DNA from: a bacterium
Lineage (GTDB): Bacteria; UBA9089; CG2-30-40-21
DNA: 13,473 nucleotides
Reading direction: 5' to 3'
Assembly (NCBI GenBank): GCA_030018795.1
Contig: JASEHA010000034.1
Location: 1-13,473 of the forward strand
Part shown: positions 5,725 through 11,846 of the stretch, piece by piece
Layout: each line of letters begins with the position of its first letter
Position numbering within the stretch: the first letter of the stretch is position 1
Made by a program: the position numbers and the translations under genes
The notes under the pieces: model-generated
What the model was told of the DNA's origin: nothing
Seen by the model: only the letters and a program-made list of their open reading frames with translations
Databases searched by the model: none

Positions 5725-7257
5725 ATGCAATATGAGGGTTTACCAACCTTTAATATTTGGGATTATGTTCAGATAGTATTTAAGCGAAAGTGGCTATTCA
5801 TCCTTCCTTTTACAGCTGTTTTTACAACAACTGTCCTGGGTAGTTTTTTCCTGCCTAAAATATATCAATCAAGATCCATAATCCTGGTTGAACAAAAACA
5901 GATAATAACACCATTGGTGCAGGGAATGGCTGTTAATCCTGAGTCTATGATTCAGCTTGATACCTTAAGGGAGCAAATGCTTAGTTGGACAAAGTTAGAG
6001 GAGATGATTAATCAACTGAACTTAAGTAAAGGGTCAAAGGGAAAGACTGGCTCAGAAAATCTTATTAAATCTTTGAGAAAAAGGATTCAAATTACCTTGA
6101 AAGGGGATCTTATCTTTATTGCCTTTGAGGATAGTAACAAGAAAACTACTCAAGAGGTTGTTAATTATGTAACCAGAACATTTGTTCAGGAAAGCTTATT
6201 CTCTCAGGCAGAGGAGGCAAATTCAGCGATTGATTTCATAAGAAAACAACTGGGAATATATCAGCAAAAATTAGAAGAATCAGAGTCAGCTCTAAAGGAG
6301 TTTAAGGAAGCTAATCTGTTCCAGATGCCTGGAGATACCTCAAACCTTGGTCGGGCATTAGGATTTCGCAATAGATTGACAGAATTAAGAATGGATATTC
6401 AGGAAGGATATAAGATACGGGATAAGATTAAAAATCAGCTATCCTCTGAGCAGAGGCTTGTTGTTTCAGAAGTAAAGGGAACAAATCAGTCTGCATTAAA
6501 TTTTCAGACAAAATTATCTGAACTGCAGAATCAACTGCAGGAACTTTATGCTAAAAAATATACTGATACTCATCCATGGATAGTTTCTTTGAAGAGGAAG
6601 ATAGGTCAGTTAGAGTTACAGCTTGAACAGGAAAATAAAAAGGTGGTTAGCACAGAGACAGCAGAGATAAATCCTGTGTATCAAGAATTGGAGCAAAAAC
6701 TACAGGAAGCAGAGATGGCAATTGAATCAATGGAGGCAAGGGAAAGGGAATTGATGAGATTGTCCAGTGAGTCAGAATATGAGGCAAAGAGTGTCCCTGA
6801 ACAGGAACAGGAATTGGCAAAGTTAACCAGAAATTCAGCCGTAAATGAGAAGATATATGCCATGCTTTTAGAAAAACTCGAGGCAGCCAACATCTCTCAT
6901 CGATTGGAAACAGCTGAACGTGGCACAAGATTTAGAGTGGTTGATCCGGCCAGAGAACCTACTCAACCAATTAAACCTAATAAACAATTGATTTCCTTGA
7001 TGGGATTTATTGTTGGCATTATCTTGGGATGTGGTTCTGTATTCCTTGGTGAATATACAGATCATTCCTTTAGAAGCACCGAAGACATCGAAGGATTTCT
7101 TGGGCAGCCGCTTCTTGGTTCTACCTCAAAGATAGTCACTGTAGATGATGTAGCCAAGCAAAAGAAAAAACAGACACGTCAACTCTTTCTTATAGCTTTA
7201 GGTATATTGTTTATTGGATTGCTGACCTTTATTGTGGTATTTATGGTTAAAACATAG
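5725..7257 (+). CDS. Polysaccharide chain-length determinant (Wzz/GumC family, exosortase-locus type)
   Basis: The 510-residue inner-membrane protein would control chain length or export of a surface polysaccharide. The N-terminal Wzz domain holds membrane helix 1 (about 23-42), followed by a periplasmic domain. A long Gln/Glu/Lys-rich coiled coil spans about 165-360. A GNVR-type region with LTRNSAVNEKIYAMLLEKLE precedes RVVDPAREPTQPIKPNK (proline-rich) and helix 2 (about 421-442). A third hydrophobic helix (about 486-508) sits at the extreme C-terminus. This length, with a short cytoplasmic loop and terminal helix instead of a fused BY-kinase domain, resembles the subfamily found beside PEP-CTERM/exosortase loci. 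No exosortase or tyrosine kinase gene is in the window. The start is supported by AGGCGGA at 5714-5720 and an upstream consensus promoter. Confidence 0.85.
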   Translation: MQYEGLPTFNIWDYVQIVFKRKWLFILPFTAVFTTTVLGSFFLPKIYQSRSIILVEQKQIITPLVQGMAVNPESMIQLDTLREQMLSWTKLEEMINQLNLSKGSKGKTGSENLIKSLRKRIQITLKGDLIFIAFEDSNKKTTQEVVNYVTRTFVQESLFSQAEEANSAIDFIRKQLGIYQQKLEESESALKEFKEANLFQMPGDTSNLGRALGFRNRLTELRMDIQEGYKIRDKIKNQLSSEQRLVVSEVKGTNQSALNFQTKLSELQNQLQELYAKKYTDTHPWIVSLKRKIGQLELQLEQENKKVVSTETAEINPVYQELEQKLQEAEMAIESMEARERELMRLSSESEYEAKSVPEQEQELAKLTRNSAVNEKIYAMLLEKLEAANISHRLETAERGTRFRVVDPAREPTQPIKPNKQLISLMGFIVGIILGCGSVFLGEYTDHSFRSTEDIEGFLGQPLLGSTSKIVTVDDVAKQKKKQTRQLFLIALGILFIGLLTFIVVFMVKT

Positions 7258-7288
7258 TGGACTATAGTAATAACCGGTATAAAAACAC

Positions 7289-7302
7289 GCACCTAAAGGT
7301 GC
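7289..7302. terminator. Small perfect hairpin after the chain-length gene
   Basis: GCACCT and AGGTGC form a six-base stem around a two-base centre, 32 bases after the stop. No T-run follows, so an intrinsic terminator is doubtful; it may instead be another small intergenic palindrome. The rest of 7258-7449 shows no gene or clear promoter. Confidence 0.3.
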
Positions 7303-7449
7303 TTACATTATTAATGTTTCTTGCATACCCTTCATCCAGTGTTTCTGCTCCTAAAGTCTTCGTGTCTTTGTTTTGAACCATGCCAGAATGTTGAAAAGTT
7401 AACAACCAAGCGATTATTTTTTCGTTAATTTTTTTATGGAGGAATACTA

Positions 7450-8145
7450 ATGATTGTAAGCATCCATCAGCCAGATTATCTGCCCTGGCTTGGTTTTTTT
7501 GATAAAATTTGCCTGTGTGATGTCTTTGTTTTGCTGGATAATGTTCAGTTTAGCAAAAATTATTTTACTAACAGGAATAAGATTCGCACCTCTCAAGGAT
7601 GGACATGGCTGACTGTACCTGTATTAAGCAAGGGGAAGTCAGAGCAAAGAATAGACGAGGTAAAGATTAATAATATTAGTGAAAAAAAATGGGCAGAGAA
7701 GCAATGGAAAACTATTGAACAAAACTACAAAAAAGCACCATTCTTTTCTGAACATGCGGATTTTTTTTATCGATTATACTCAAAAGAATGGGACAGTTTG
7801 ACTGAACTAAATAAAACCATTATTTATTATCTTGTTGATGCGTTTGAGCTTAAAACAAGGATATGTGAGGTGGCAGAGATTAAGGCTGAAGGGAATGGGA
7901 CAGAGTTGTTATTCAATATTTGTCAAGCATTAGGAGCAAATACCTATCTTTCAGGTGCATTTGGAAAAGAATATCTTGATGAGGATTTGTTTTCTAATCA
8001 TGGGATAAAGGTAATTTATCAGGAATTTTCCCATCCAGAATATAAACAGGTATTTGAGCCTTTTATCCCTAACATGTCAGCTATTGACCTTATTTTGAAT
8101 TATGGTGATGATAGTTTGCAAATACTAAGACAGAAAGTCCAATAG
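7450..8145 (+). CDS. WbqC-like family protein
   Basis: The 231-residue product matches the WbqC-like family, found in O-antigen, capsule and other surface-glycan gene clusters. The diagnostic start is IHQPDYLPWLGFFDKI (5-20). It is followed by LLDNVQFSKNYFTNRNKIRT (28-47) and WLTVPV, and later LGANTYLSGAFGKEYLDE and the C-terminal FIPNMSAIDLILNYGDDS. The family's chemistry is not settled to my knowledge. Its placement here, between a chain-length protein and the initiating sugar transferase, suggests a part in making or modifying a glycan building block. The length is normal for the family and no break is seen. A GGAGGA site at 7438-7443 supports the ATG. Confidence 0.85.
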   Translation: MIVSIHQPDYLPWLGFFDKICLCDVFVLLDNVQFSKNYFTNRNKIRTSQGWTWLTVPVLSKGKSEQRIDEVKINNISEKKWAEKQWKTIEQNYKKAPFFSEHADFFYRLYSKEWDSLTELNKTIIYYLVDAFELKTRICEVAEIKAEGNGTELLFNICQALGANTYLSGAFGKEYLDEDLFSNHGIKVIYQEFSHPEYKQVFEPFIPNMSAIDLILNYGDDSLQILRQKVQ

Positions 8146-8156
8146 GCTAAAAGACA

Positions 8157-8207
8157 CTGAAGACTATTAGGTTAGGCATACTCCCTTCCTACAATCTTCA
8201 GCCTAAC
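8157..8207. repeat. Interleaved inverted repeats in the wbqC-sugar transferase gap
   Basis: CTGAAGA (8157-8163) inverts to TCTTCAG (8195-8201), and GTTAGGC (8171-8177) inverts to GCCTAAC (8201-8207). The order is A, B, A', B', with A' and B' sharing one base. The arms look like shuffled copies of one unit containing GTTAGGC and TGAAGA. The gap 8146-8233 otherwise holds only the ribosome site of the next gene. Confidence 0.4.
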
Positions 8208-8233
8208 TATCTTCCTGTAAGAGGAGAAAAAAG

Positions 8234-8863
8234 GTGGATAAGAAAGAAACCTTTTATCGAAGAAAGGGTAAAAGAATATCAGATATCATTGGAGCAATAT
8301 CAGGCTTGATTGCTTTTTTTCCATTTTTTGTCATTATCTGGCTACTGGTCAGACTAACCTCTTGTGGTCCAGTTATCTACCAACAGGTAAGAGTGGGAAA
8401 AGAGGGGGAGTTTTTCACCCTTTACAAGTTTAGATCAATGAGGCAAGAGGCAGAGCTACATTCTGTTCCGCAAGAAACAACCAGAAATGATGTGCGGATT
8501 ACTTTTATAGGTAGAATTATCCGAAGGACAGGTCTGGATGAAATCCCTCAATTCATTAATGTCTTAAAAGGGGATATGAGCATTGTTGGACCAAGACCCG
8601 AAAGACCATATTTTGTAAGCAAAAATGAGTGTTTTCAGGGAAAATGGTTAAGTGTTAAGCCAGGACTCTTTGGACTGGTTGAGCTTAAATATGGATTCTC
8701 TGATGATTGTCCAGAGATTACACCTGAGGATAAGGTGCCATTAGATCTTGAATATATTGATAAGTATTCATGCTGGATGGATGTAAAGATATTCTTTACC
8801 ACTGTCTGGAGGATACTCTTCAGACACTTTTATTTCTCCAGGATATTATCAGAAGAAAAATGA
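8234..8863 (+). CDS. Initiating sugar transferase (polyprenyl-phosphate sugar-1-phosphate transferase, PglC-like)
   Basis: Members of this bacterial sugar transferase family move a sugar-1-phosphate from a nucleotide sugar to a lipid phosphate carrier, the first step of surface-glycan assembly. The 209-residue product is the minimal monotopic form. It has a basic N-terminus with KRISDIIG (13-20), one hydrophobic re-entrant helix (about 18-42), YKFRSM (64-69), the catalytic Asp-Glu pair in LDEIPQ (102-103), and GDMSIVGPRPERP (113-125). The usual KPG-[IL]-TG-x-AQ motif reads KPGLFGLVEL (142-151), changing the Thr and the Ala-Gln that are normally conserved, so the substrate may be unusual. The C-terminal segment with DLEYIDKYS is normal. 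The start is GTG, preceded by GAGGAG at 8221-8226. The sugar cannot be told from the sequence. Confidence 0.85.
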   Translation: MDKKETFYRRKGKRISDIIGAISGLIAFFPFFVIIWLLVRLTSCGPVIYQQVRVGKEGEFFTLYKFRSMRQEAELHSVPQETTRNDVRITFIGRIIRRTGLDEIPQFINVLKGDMSIVGPRPERPYFVSKNECFQGKWLSVKPGLFGLVELKYGFSDDCPEITPEDKVPLDLEYIDKYSCWMDVKIFFTTVWRILFRHFYFSRILSEEK

Positions 8864-8867
8864 AAAC

Positions 8868-8895
8868 ATAGAGACGCAATATGTTGCGTCTCTAT
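8868..8895. repeat. Perfect palindrome, GAGACGCAA family (copy 1)
   Basis: ATAGAGACGCAA (8868-8879) and its exact inverse (8884-8895) surround the loop TATG. The core GAGACGCAA/TTGCGTCTC recurs at 13383-13414. It lies five bases after the sugar transferase stop and just before the GT9 gene. It resembles a palindrome I recall as widespread in cyanobacteria and environmental bacteria. It could partly terminate transcription, but AT-rich sequence rather than a T-run follows. Confidence 0.7.
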
Positions 8896-8919
8896 AATTA
8901 ATTGCGAATGGGATTATCT

Positions 8920-10131
8920 ATGAAAATACATCAAGACTGCCACTATTTTAAGGGCAATATGCCCTGTACATTCCATAAACGACAAGGGATACATTGTGCT
9001 GCCTGTCAATATTATGAAAAAATTGTCTTCAAAATTTTGATTATTAAGCTGGATGCTGTTGGGGATGTGCTTCGGACAACCTGTCTCCTTCAGGGGCTAA
9101 AGGGAAAATATCAGAATTCACACATTACCTGGCTTACCAAAAAGAATGCGGTTGAATTGTTTGAAAATAATGAGCTTGTGGATACTGTCCTTAATTGTTC
9201 TCCAGAATCCTTTGTGCAAATACAATTAGAAAAATATGATCTGGTAATAAACGTAGATGCTGCCCCTCTTAGTGCTCAATTGGCTATGCTGGCTAAGGGG
9301 GATAAAAAAATTGGTTTTGGATATGATGAAAGAGGCTTTGTCTATCCATTTAATGAAGAGGCTCAAAAATGGTTTGAAATGGGGTTGTTTGATGATGTAA
9401 AAAAGGCAAATACTCAAAGCTATCAGTCAATAATATTGGATATCTGTGGCTTGAATTCTTCTAAACATGAGATTATTTTCAGGCTGAGCCAGAAAGAGAG
9501 GCTATTTGAAAATGGATTCAAAATTGTGCATCAGCTAACAGGGAAAACAATTATTGGATTAAACACCGGAGCAGGAACGAGGTGGAAGCAAAAGAGCTGG
9601 ACAATAGAGGGATTTTGCAAATTGATTAAGCTCATAAAGGCAGAAAATATAAGGCATGAGCAGGAAGAGGGGAAAGAACAGGCAGGAGCTAACTATCAGG
9701 AATTGAAGATACTCCTTCTCGGCGGTCCGGAAGAGGTTGAACGCAATAAGTATCTTGCTAAAAGATATAGAGATATAGTAATTGATACAAGATGCGATAA
9801 TACTATCAGAGAGTTTGGTGGATTAATCAATCTTTGCGATGTTGTAGTTACAGGTGATACGCTTGCCATGCATATTGCCATAAGCTTGGGGAAAAAAGTC
9901 GTAGCCTTGTTTGGACCAACATCTCATACAGAGATTGATCTTTATGGACGCGGGGAAAAGATTTATGCTGGTAGTAGCAGCTCAAACCTCCAGCTTGAGA
10001 ACAATGAATTAAAATGTCTGTGCTGCTATAAAAAGGATTGCAATATCCATCCCAATTGTATGGAGTTGATCACACCTCAACAGGTATTGAATGCAATTTT
10101 AGCAAGTTTTAGTGAAATAGCCTACCACTAA
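8920..10131 (+). CDS. Glycosyltransferase family 9 (heptosyltransferase-like) with terminal cysteine clusters
   Basis: GT9 enzymes transfer heptose or related sugars onto lipopolysaccharide core or other glycans. Counting from ATG 8920, the 403-residue product has KLDAVGDVLRTTCLLQGL (the donor-domain start), GLNTGAGTRWKQKSW, ILLLGGPEE, and the C-terminal VVVTGDTLAMHIAISLGKK with ALFGPTSHTE. All are GT9 hallmarks. A cysteine-rich N-terminal extension has Cys7, 16, 26 and 29 (CHYFKGNMPC, then CAAC). A second cluster near the C-terminus (CLCCYKKDCNIHPNC) fits the cysteine-rich tail seen in many GT9 proteins. TTG 8902 and ATG 8908 are alternative starts; 8920 was chosen for GGGA at 8910-8913 and the start of recognisable sequence, but this is not certain. 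A charged Glu/Gln-rich insert precedes ILLLGG. The TAA stop overlaps the stop of the opposite-strand CBS gene. Confidence 0.87.
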   Translation: MKIHQDCHYFKGNMPCTFHKRQGIHCAACQYYEKIVFKILIIKLDAVGDVLRTTCLLQGLKGKYQNSHITWLTKKNAVELFENNELVDTVLNCSPESFVQIQLEKYDLVINVDAAPLSAQLAMLAKGDKKIGFGYDERGFVYPFNEEAQKWFEMGLFDDVKKANTQSYQSIILDICGLNSSKHEIIFRLSQKERLFENGFKIVHQLTGKTIIGLNTGAGTRWKQKSWTIEGFCKLIKLIKAENIRHEQEEGKEQAGANYQELKILLLGGPEEVERNKYLAKRYRDIVIDTRCDNTIREFGGLINLCDVVVTGDTLAMHIAISLGKKVVALFGPTSHTEIDLYGRGEKIYAGSSSSNLQLENNELKCLCCYKKDCNIHPNCMELITPQQVLNAILASFSEIAYH

Positions 10132-10577
10132 CCCCCCAGCTCTCGTCTAAAAATAGCCTGATGGATTGCTCCCTGGCTGATAATACCTACTAACCTTTTA
10201 CCATCAACTATTGGTATACGGCGGATATTTTTTGAGATCATGAGAGAAACCACTTTCAGGATAGGCGTATCTGGAGTAGCAGTAATTACATTCTTAACCA
10301 TAAGGTGTTCTATTTTCATTGTAGTTACATCCTTATATCTCTCTTCTAATTTTTCAAAGTCGATATTCGAAAGAGATGCATCATACAATTCATCATATTT
10401 GGGATACATTGCCTGAAGGATGTCCTTTTCCGAGATAATTCCCAATAATTCATAGTTTTCGTTGACTACAGGTACACCTGTAATCCTGTTTGTACACAAT
10501 ATAGCCACAACCTTTTTAATAGAATCTTGCGGCATAACCGTATAAATATCCTTGATCATTACCTCAGAAACCTTCAT
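10128..10577 (-). CDS. CBS-domain pair protein
   Basis: The 149-residue protein is a stand-alone Bateman module of two CBS domains: about 1-57 (MKVSEVMIKD to EKDILQAM) and about 88-145 (KIEHLMVKNV to SQGAIHQAI). A charged linker of about 30 residues joins them. Such modules usually bind adenine nucleotides or S-adenosylmethionine and sense energy state. No catalytic domain is fused, and the partner is unknown. The frame extends upstream, but translation surely starts at ATG 10577: AAGGAGG lies six bases before it (10590-10584), and the upstream codons run through palindromic repeats. The stop TAG (10130-10128) overlaps the convergent GT9 stop, so no spacer or terminator separates the two genes. 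Confidence 0.9.
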   Translation of the reverse strand: MKVSEVMIKDIYTVMPQDSIKKVVAILCTNRITGVPVVNENYELLGIISEKDILQAMYPKYDELYDASLSNIDFEKLEERYKDVTTMKIEHLMVKNVITATPDTPILKVVSLMISKNIRRIPIVDGKRLVGIISQGAIHQAIFRRELGG

Positions 10578-10597
10578 TGTAATCCTCCTTAATAGTA

Positions 10598-10616
10598 AAA
10601 CTCGATGTTCGAGTTT
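10598..10616. repeat. Short palindrome in the CBS gene leader
   Basis: AAACTCGA and TCGAGTTT form a perfect eight-base inverted repeat around TGT, just upstream of the CBS gene ribosome site. The half-sequence ACTCGATGTTC is also the start of the dispersed repeat at 2201 and of its inverted copy at 10988. It may be either a leader hairpin or a repeat fragment. Confidence 0.5.
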
Positions 10617-10638
10617 GCTCTTATATTGCAAGTAGTAA

Positions 10639-10698
10639 CTCAAGCTTCCAGCTTGAGCAGGCAAGACCACAAGCAAGATGCTTGTGGTCTTGCCTGCT
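10639..10698. repeat. Two adjacent perfect hairpins upstream of the CBS gene
   Basis: CTCAAGCT (10639-10646) pairs with AGCTTGAG (10650-10657) around TCC. Directly after it, the 19-base arm 10657-10675 (GCAGGCAAGACCACAAGCA) pairs perfectly with 10679-10697 around AGA, and A10656 with T10698 extends it. The two hairpins share one G. The sequence has no coding sense. It could insulate transcription in either direction or be a palindromic mobile repeat. Confidence 0.7.
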
Positions 10699-10763
10699 TA
10701 AATCGCGGTTCAATAAGAAAAAATTAAGAGGCATTGCCATCATTTTCCATCGAATCCTATTTT

Positions 10764-10785
10764 CTCGCCTTCTCGCCTTCTCGCC
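10764..10785. repeat. CTCGCC short tandem repeat, 8-base period
   Basis: CTCGCC occurs at 10764, 10772 and 10780 with TT between units. A related tract is at 11040-11063. It is low-complexity intergenic DNA. Confidence 0.6.
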
Positions 10786-10874
10786 TTTTCGCTCGACAAT
10801 TTCCTCCTACTACTTCTTTCGAACAATTCGGAATCAACAAATATCAGCCTTTTTCATCATGTCTTACCCTCTTC

Positions 10875-10929
10875 CATTACGAATTGAATGCATCAAGTAG
10901 TACACAATAAGAGACATGAAAGACGTTGC
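10875..10929 (+). repeat. 55-bp direct repeat, copy 1
   Basis: It is identical to 13419-13473 at 54 of 55 positions (T at 10889 against C at 13433). The second copy is cut by the window end, so the full repeat may be longer. It starts CATTACGAATTGAA and ends AAAGACGTTGC. The two-block dispersed repeat begins at its right end (10923). Confidence 0.85.
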
Positions 10930-10988
10930 AATCAGTTTTCCACCTACCCAGAGCACCAGTCACCAGTAAAAACTTGAACATCGAGTTA
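10923..10988. repeat. Two-block dispersed repeat, inverted copy of 2201-2280
   Basis: Block 10959-10988 matches inverted 2201-2230 at 28 of 30 positions, and block 10923-10942 matches inverted 2261-2280 at 17 of 20. The middle (10943-10958) contains CAGAGCACCAG, which is also part of the hairpin arm at 2290-2304. Confidence 0.7.
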
Positions 10989-11001
10989 TCATTCTCTCTT
11001 A

Positions 11002-11031
11002 TATACTCAATACTGGCACAAATTGTGATTT
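11002..11031 (+). repeat. 30-bp dispersed repeat, copy 2 of 3
   Basis: It begins TATACTCAATACTGG and ends ATTGTGATTT. It matches 5373-5402 at 25 of 30 positions, and matches inverted 11139-11168 at 24 of 30. Confidence 0.6.
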
Positions 11032-11039
11032 CCCTTTTT

Positions 11040-11063
11040 CTCGCCTTTCTCGCCTTTCTCGCC
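11040..11063. repeat. CTCGCC short tandem repeat, 9-base period
   Basis: CTCGCC occurs at 11040, 11049 and 11058 with TTT between units. It directly follows a 30-bp repeat copy. Confidence 0.6.
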
Positions 11064-11138
11064 ATTTTGCAGATAGCACCCGAGAATACGGTCGTTGAGC
11101 GGGGTCAAACGACTATGCCTGAAATGACCAAAAATTGA

Positions 11139-11168
11139 AAATCACAAATTATAACGCTATTGAGTATA
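11139..11168 (-). repeat. 30-bp dispersed repeat, copy 3 of 3 (inverted)
   Basis: Its reverse complement begins TATACTCAATAGCG and ends TTTGTGATTT. With 11002-11031 it forms an inverted pair bounding a 167-base segment that contains the second CTCGCC tract. Confidence 0.55.
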
Positions 11169-11201
11169 ACTACAGTTTATGGCTATACATCCCTTTTAAA
11201 T

Positions 11202-11235
11202 ATAGGGCAAGAAGGGGTATCCCTTCTTGCCCTAT
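11202..11235 (-). terminator. Strong hairpin after rpsU
   Basis: ATAGGGCAAGAAGGG (11202-11216) and its exact inverse (11221-11235) form a 15-base stem with a four-base loop, starting five bases after the rpsU stop on the minus strand. Only ATTTAAAA follows on the minus strand rather than a full T-run. Termination may therefore be partial, or the hairpin may protect the mRNA 3' end. Confidence 0.65.
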
Positions 11236-11239
11236 TGGC

Positions 11240-11410
11240 TTAAAGCTTCTTTTTTCTCCGTGCCAAAAGTCTTCGCCGTTTGTCACTTGGTTTTTCATAA
11301 TGCTCTCGTCGTTTCATTTCAGACAATATCCCGGACTCCTGACATTCCCTCTTAAACCTTTTTAAGGCACTATCTAGAGACTCACTATCACGGACCACTA
11401 TTCCAGGCAA
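11240..11410 (-). CDS. rpsU: 30S ribosomal protein S21
   Basis: This short gene encodes a small basic protein of the 30S subunit platform, known to help start-codon selection. The product reads PGIVVRDSESLDSALKRFK near the start, then SGILSEMKRREHYEKPS and a Lys/Arg-rich tail (RRRLLARRKKKL). All of this is typical of S21. Two starts are possible. ATG 11416 would leave only two bases after the GGGG of the ribosome site (11422-11419). TTG 11410 leaves eight bases and gives the usual S21 N-terminus (M)PGIVVRD, so it is used, giving 56 residues. It lies downstream of purE and hinT on the same strand and probably ends that operon, with a strong hairpin after the stop. Confidence 0.9.
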   Translation of the reverse strand: MPGIVVRDSESLDSALKRFKRECQESGILSEMKRREHYEKPSDKRRRLLARRKKKL

Positions 11411-11497
11411 TTCCATCACCCCTTTCTATCAAACTCCTATATATTCCCTCCCATATAAATCAGTAATTATTTTATGAAAACCAGATTATTTCTTCTG

Positions 11498-11842
11498 TCA
11501 TCCTGGTGGCCATGTCATCTTGCGCCCACCTAATAAATGAAAATGAATGTGAAAAACCTCTTGTCCTGCATCATGATTACAATTAACCACAATCCGAAAT
11601 CCTTGCTCAGAAATACCATGCTCAAAGGCAAGTCTTTTAGCTACAAGATATATTTTTCCAATCAAATCCACAGAATTTTCTTCAACATCCATTACTGTGG
11701 GAATATGTTTTTTAGGTACAATAAGTATATGAATCGGAGCTTGAGGATTAACATCATTAAATGCCACAATATCCTTATCCTCATAAAGGAATATTGCTGG
11801 TATCTGTCCATTAATAATTTTACAAAAGATACAATCATTCAT
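11498..11842 (-). CDS. hinT: HIT family protein (HinT-like purine nucleoside phosphoramidase)
   Basis: HinT-type enzymes hydrolyse adenosine 5'-phosphoramidates and related nucleotide conjugates in the cytoplasm. The 114-residue product begins MNDCIFCKIINGQIPA, has FNDVNPQAPIHILIVPKKH in the middle, and ends with the histidine triad HIHFHLLGG (His98, 100 and 102) and WPPG. All are standard. A TTG at 11857 in frame would overlap the purE stop. ATG 11842 was chosen because the family N-terminus starts there and GAGG lies nine bases upstream. That start is four bases after the purE stop, so the genes are co-transcribed. Confidence 0.93.
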   Translation of the reverse strand: MNDCIFCKIINGQIPAIFLYEDKDIVAFNDVNPQAPIHILIVPKKHIPTVMDVEENSVDLIGKIYLVAKRLAFEHGISEQGFRIVVNCNHDAGQEVFHIHFHLLGGRKMTWPPG

Positions 11843-11846
11843 CTCT

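Larger units (their letters stand above)
10578..11239. other. Repeat-rich noncoding island
   Basis: No credible gene lies in these 660 bases on either strand. Open frames that cross it run through palindromes and short tandem repeats. It holds the palindromes at 10598-10616 and 10639-10698, two CTCGCC tracts, one 55-bp dispersed repeat, the two-block repeat at 10923-10988, two copies of the 30-bp repeat, and the rpsU hairpin. It separates the CBS gene from the end of the purE-hinT-rpsU operon. A promoter for the CBS gene must lie in its left part, but I cannot pick out clear hexamers. Confidence 0.7.

Noticed and set aside
10578..10676. N-terminal extension of the CBS protein
   Set aside because: It would be encoded by palindromic repeats; AAGGAGG sits at the correct distance before ATG 10577.
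10764..11063. Possible CRISPR array from the repeated CTCGCC units
   Set aside because: Units are six bases with two or three bases between them, at periods of 8 and 9; there are no 20-40 base repeats with unique spacers and no cas genes.
10682..11365. Several open frames on both strands in the noncoding island
   Set aside because: They cross palindromes, CTCGCC tracts and 55-bp/30-bp repeats; low-complexity products such as ARKARKARK reflect the tandem tract. One also runs antisense into rpsU.
11417..11497. Separate promoter for rpsU
   Set aside because: No TTGACA/TATAAT-like pair with proper spacing is visible; co-transcription with hinT is simpler.
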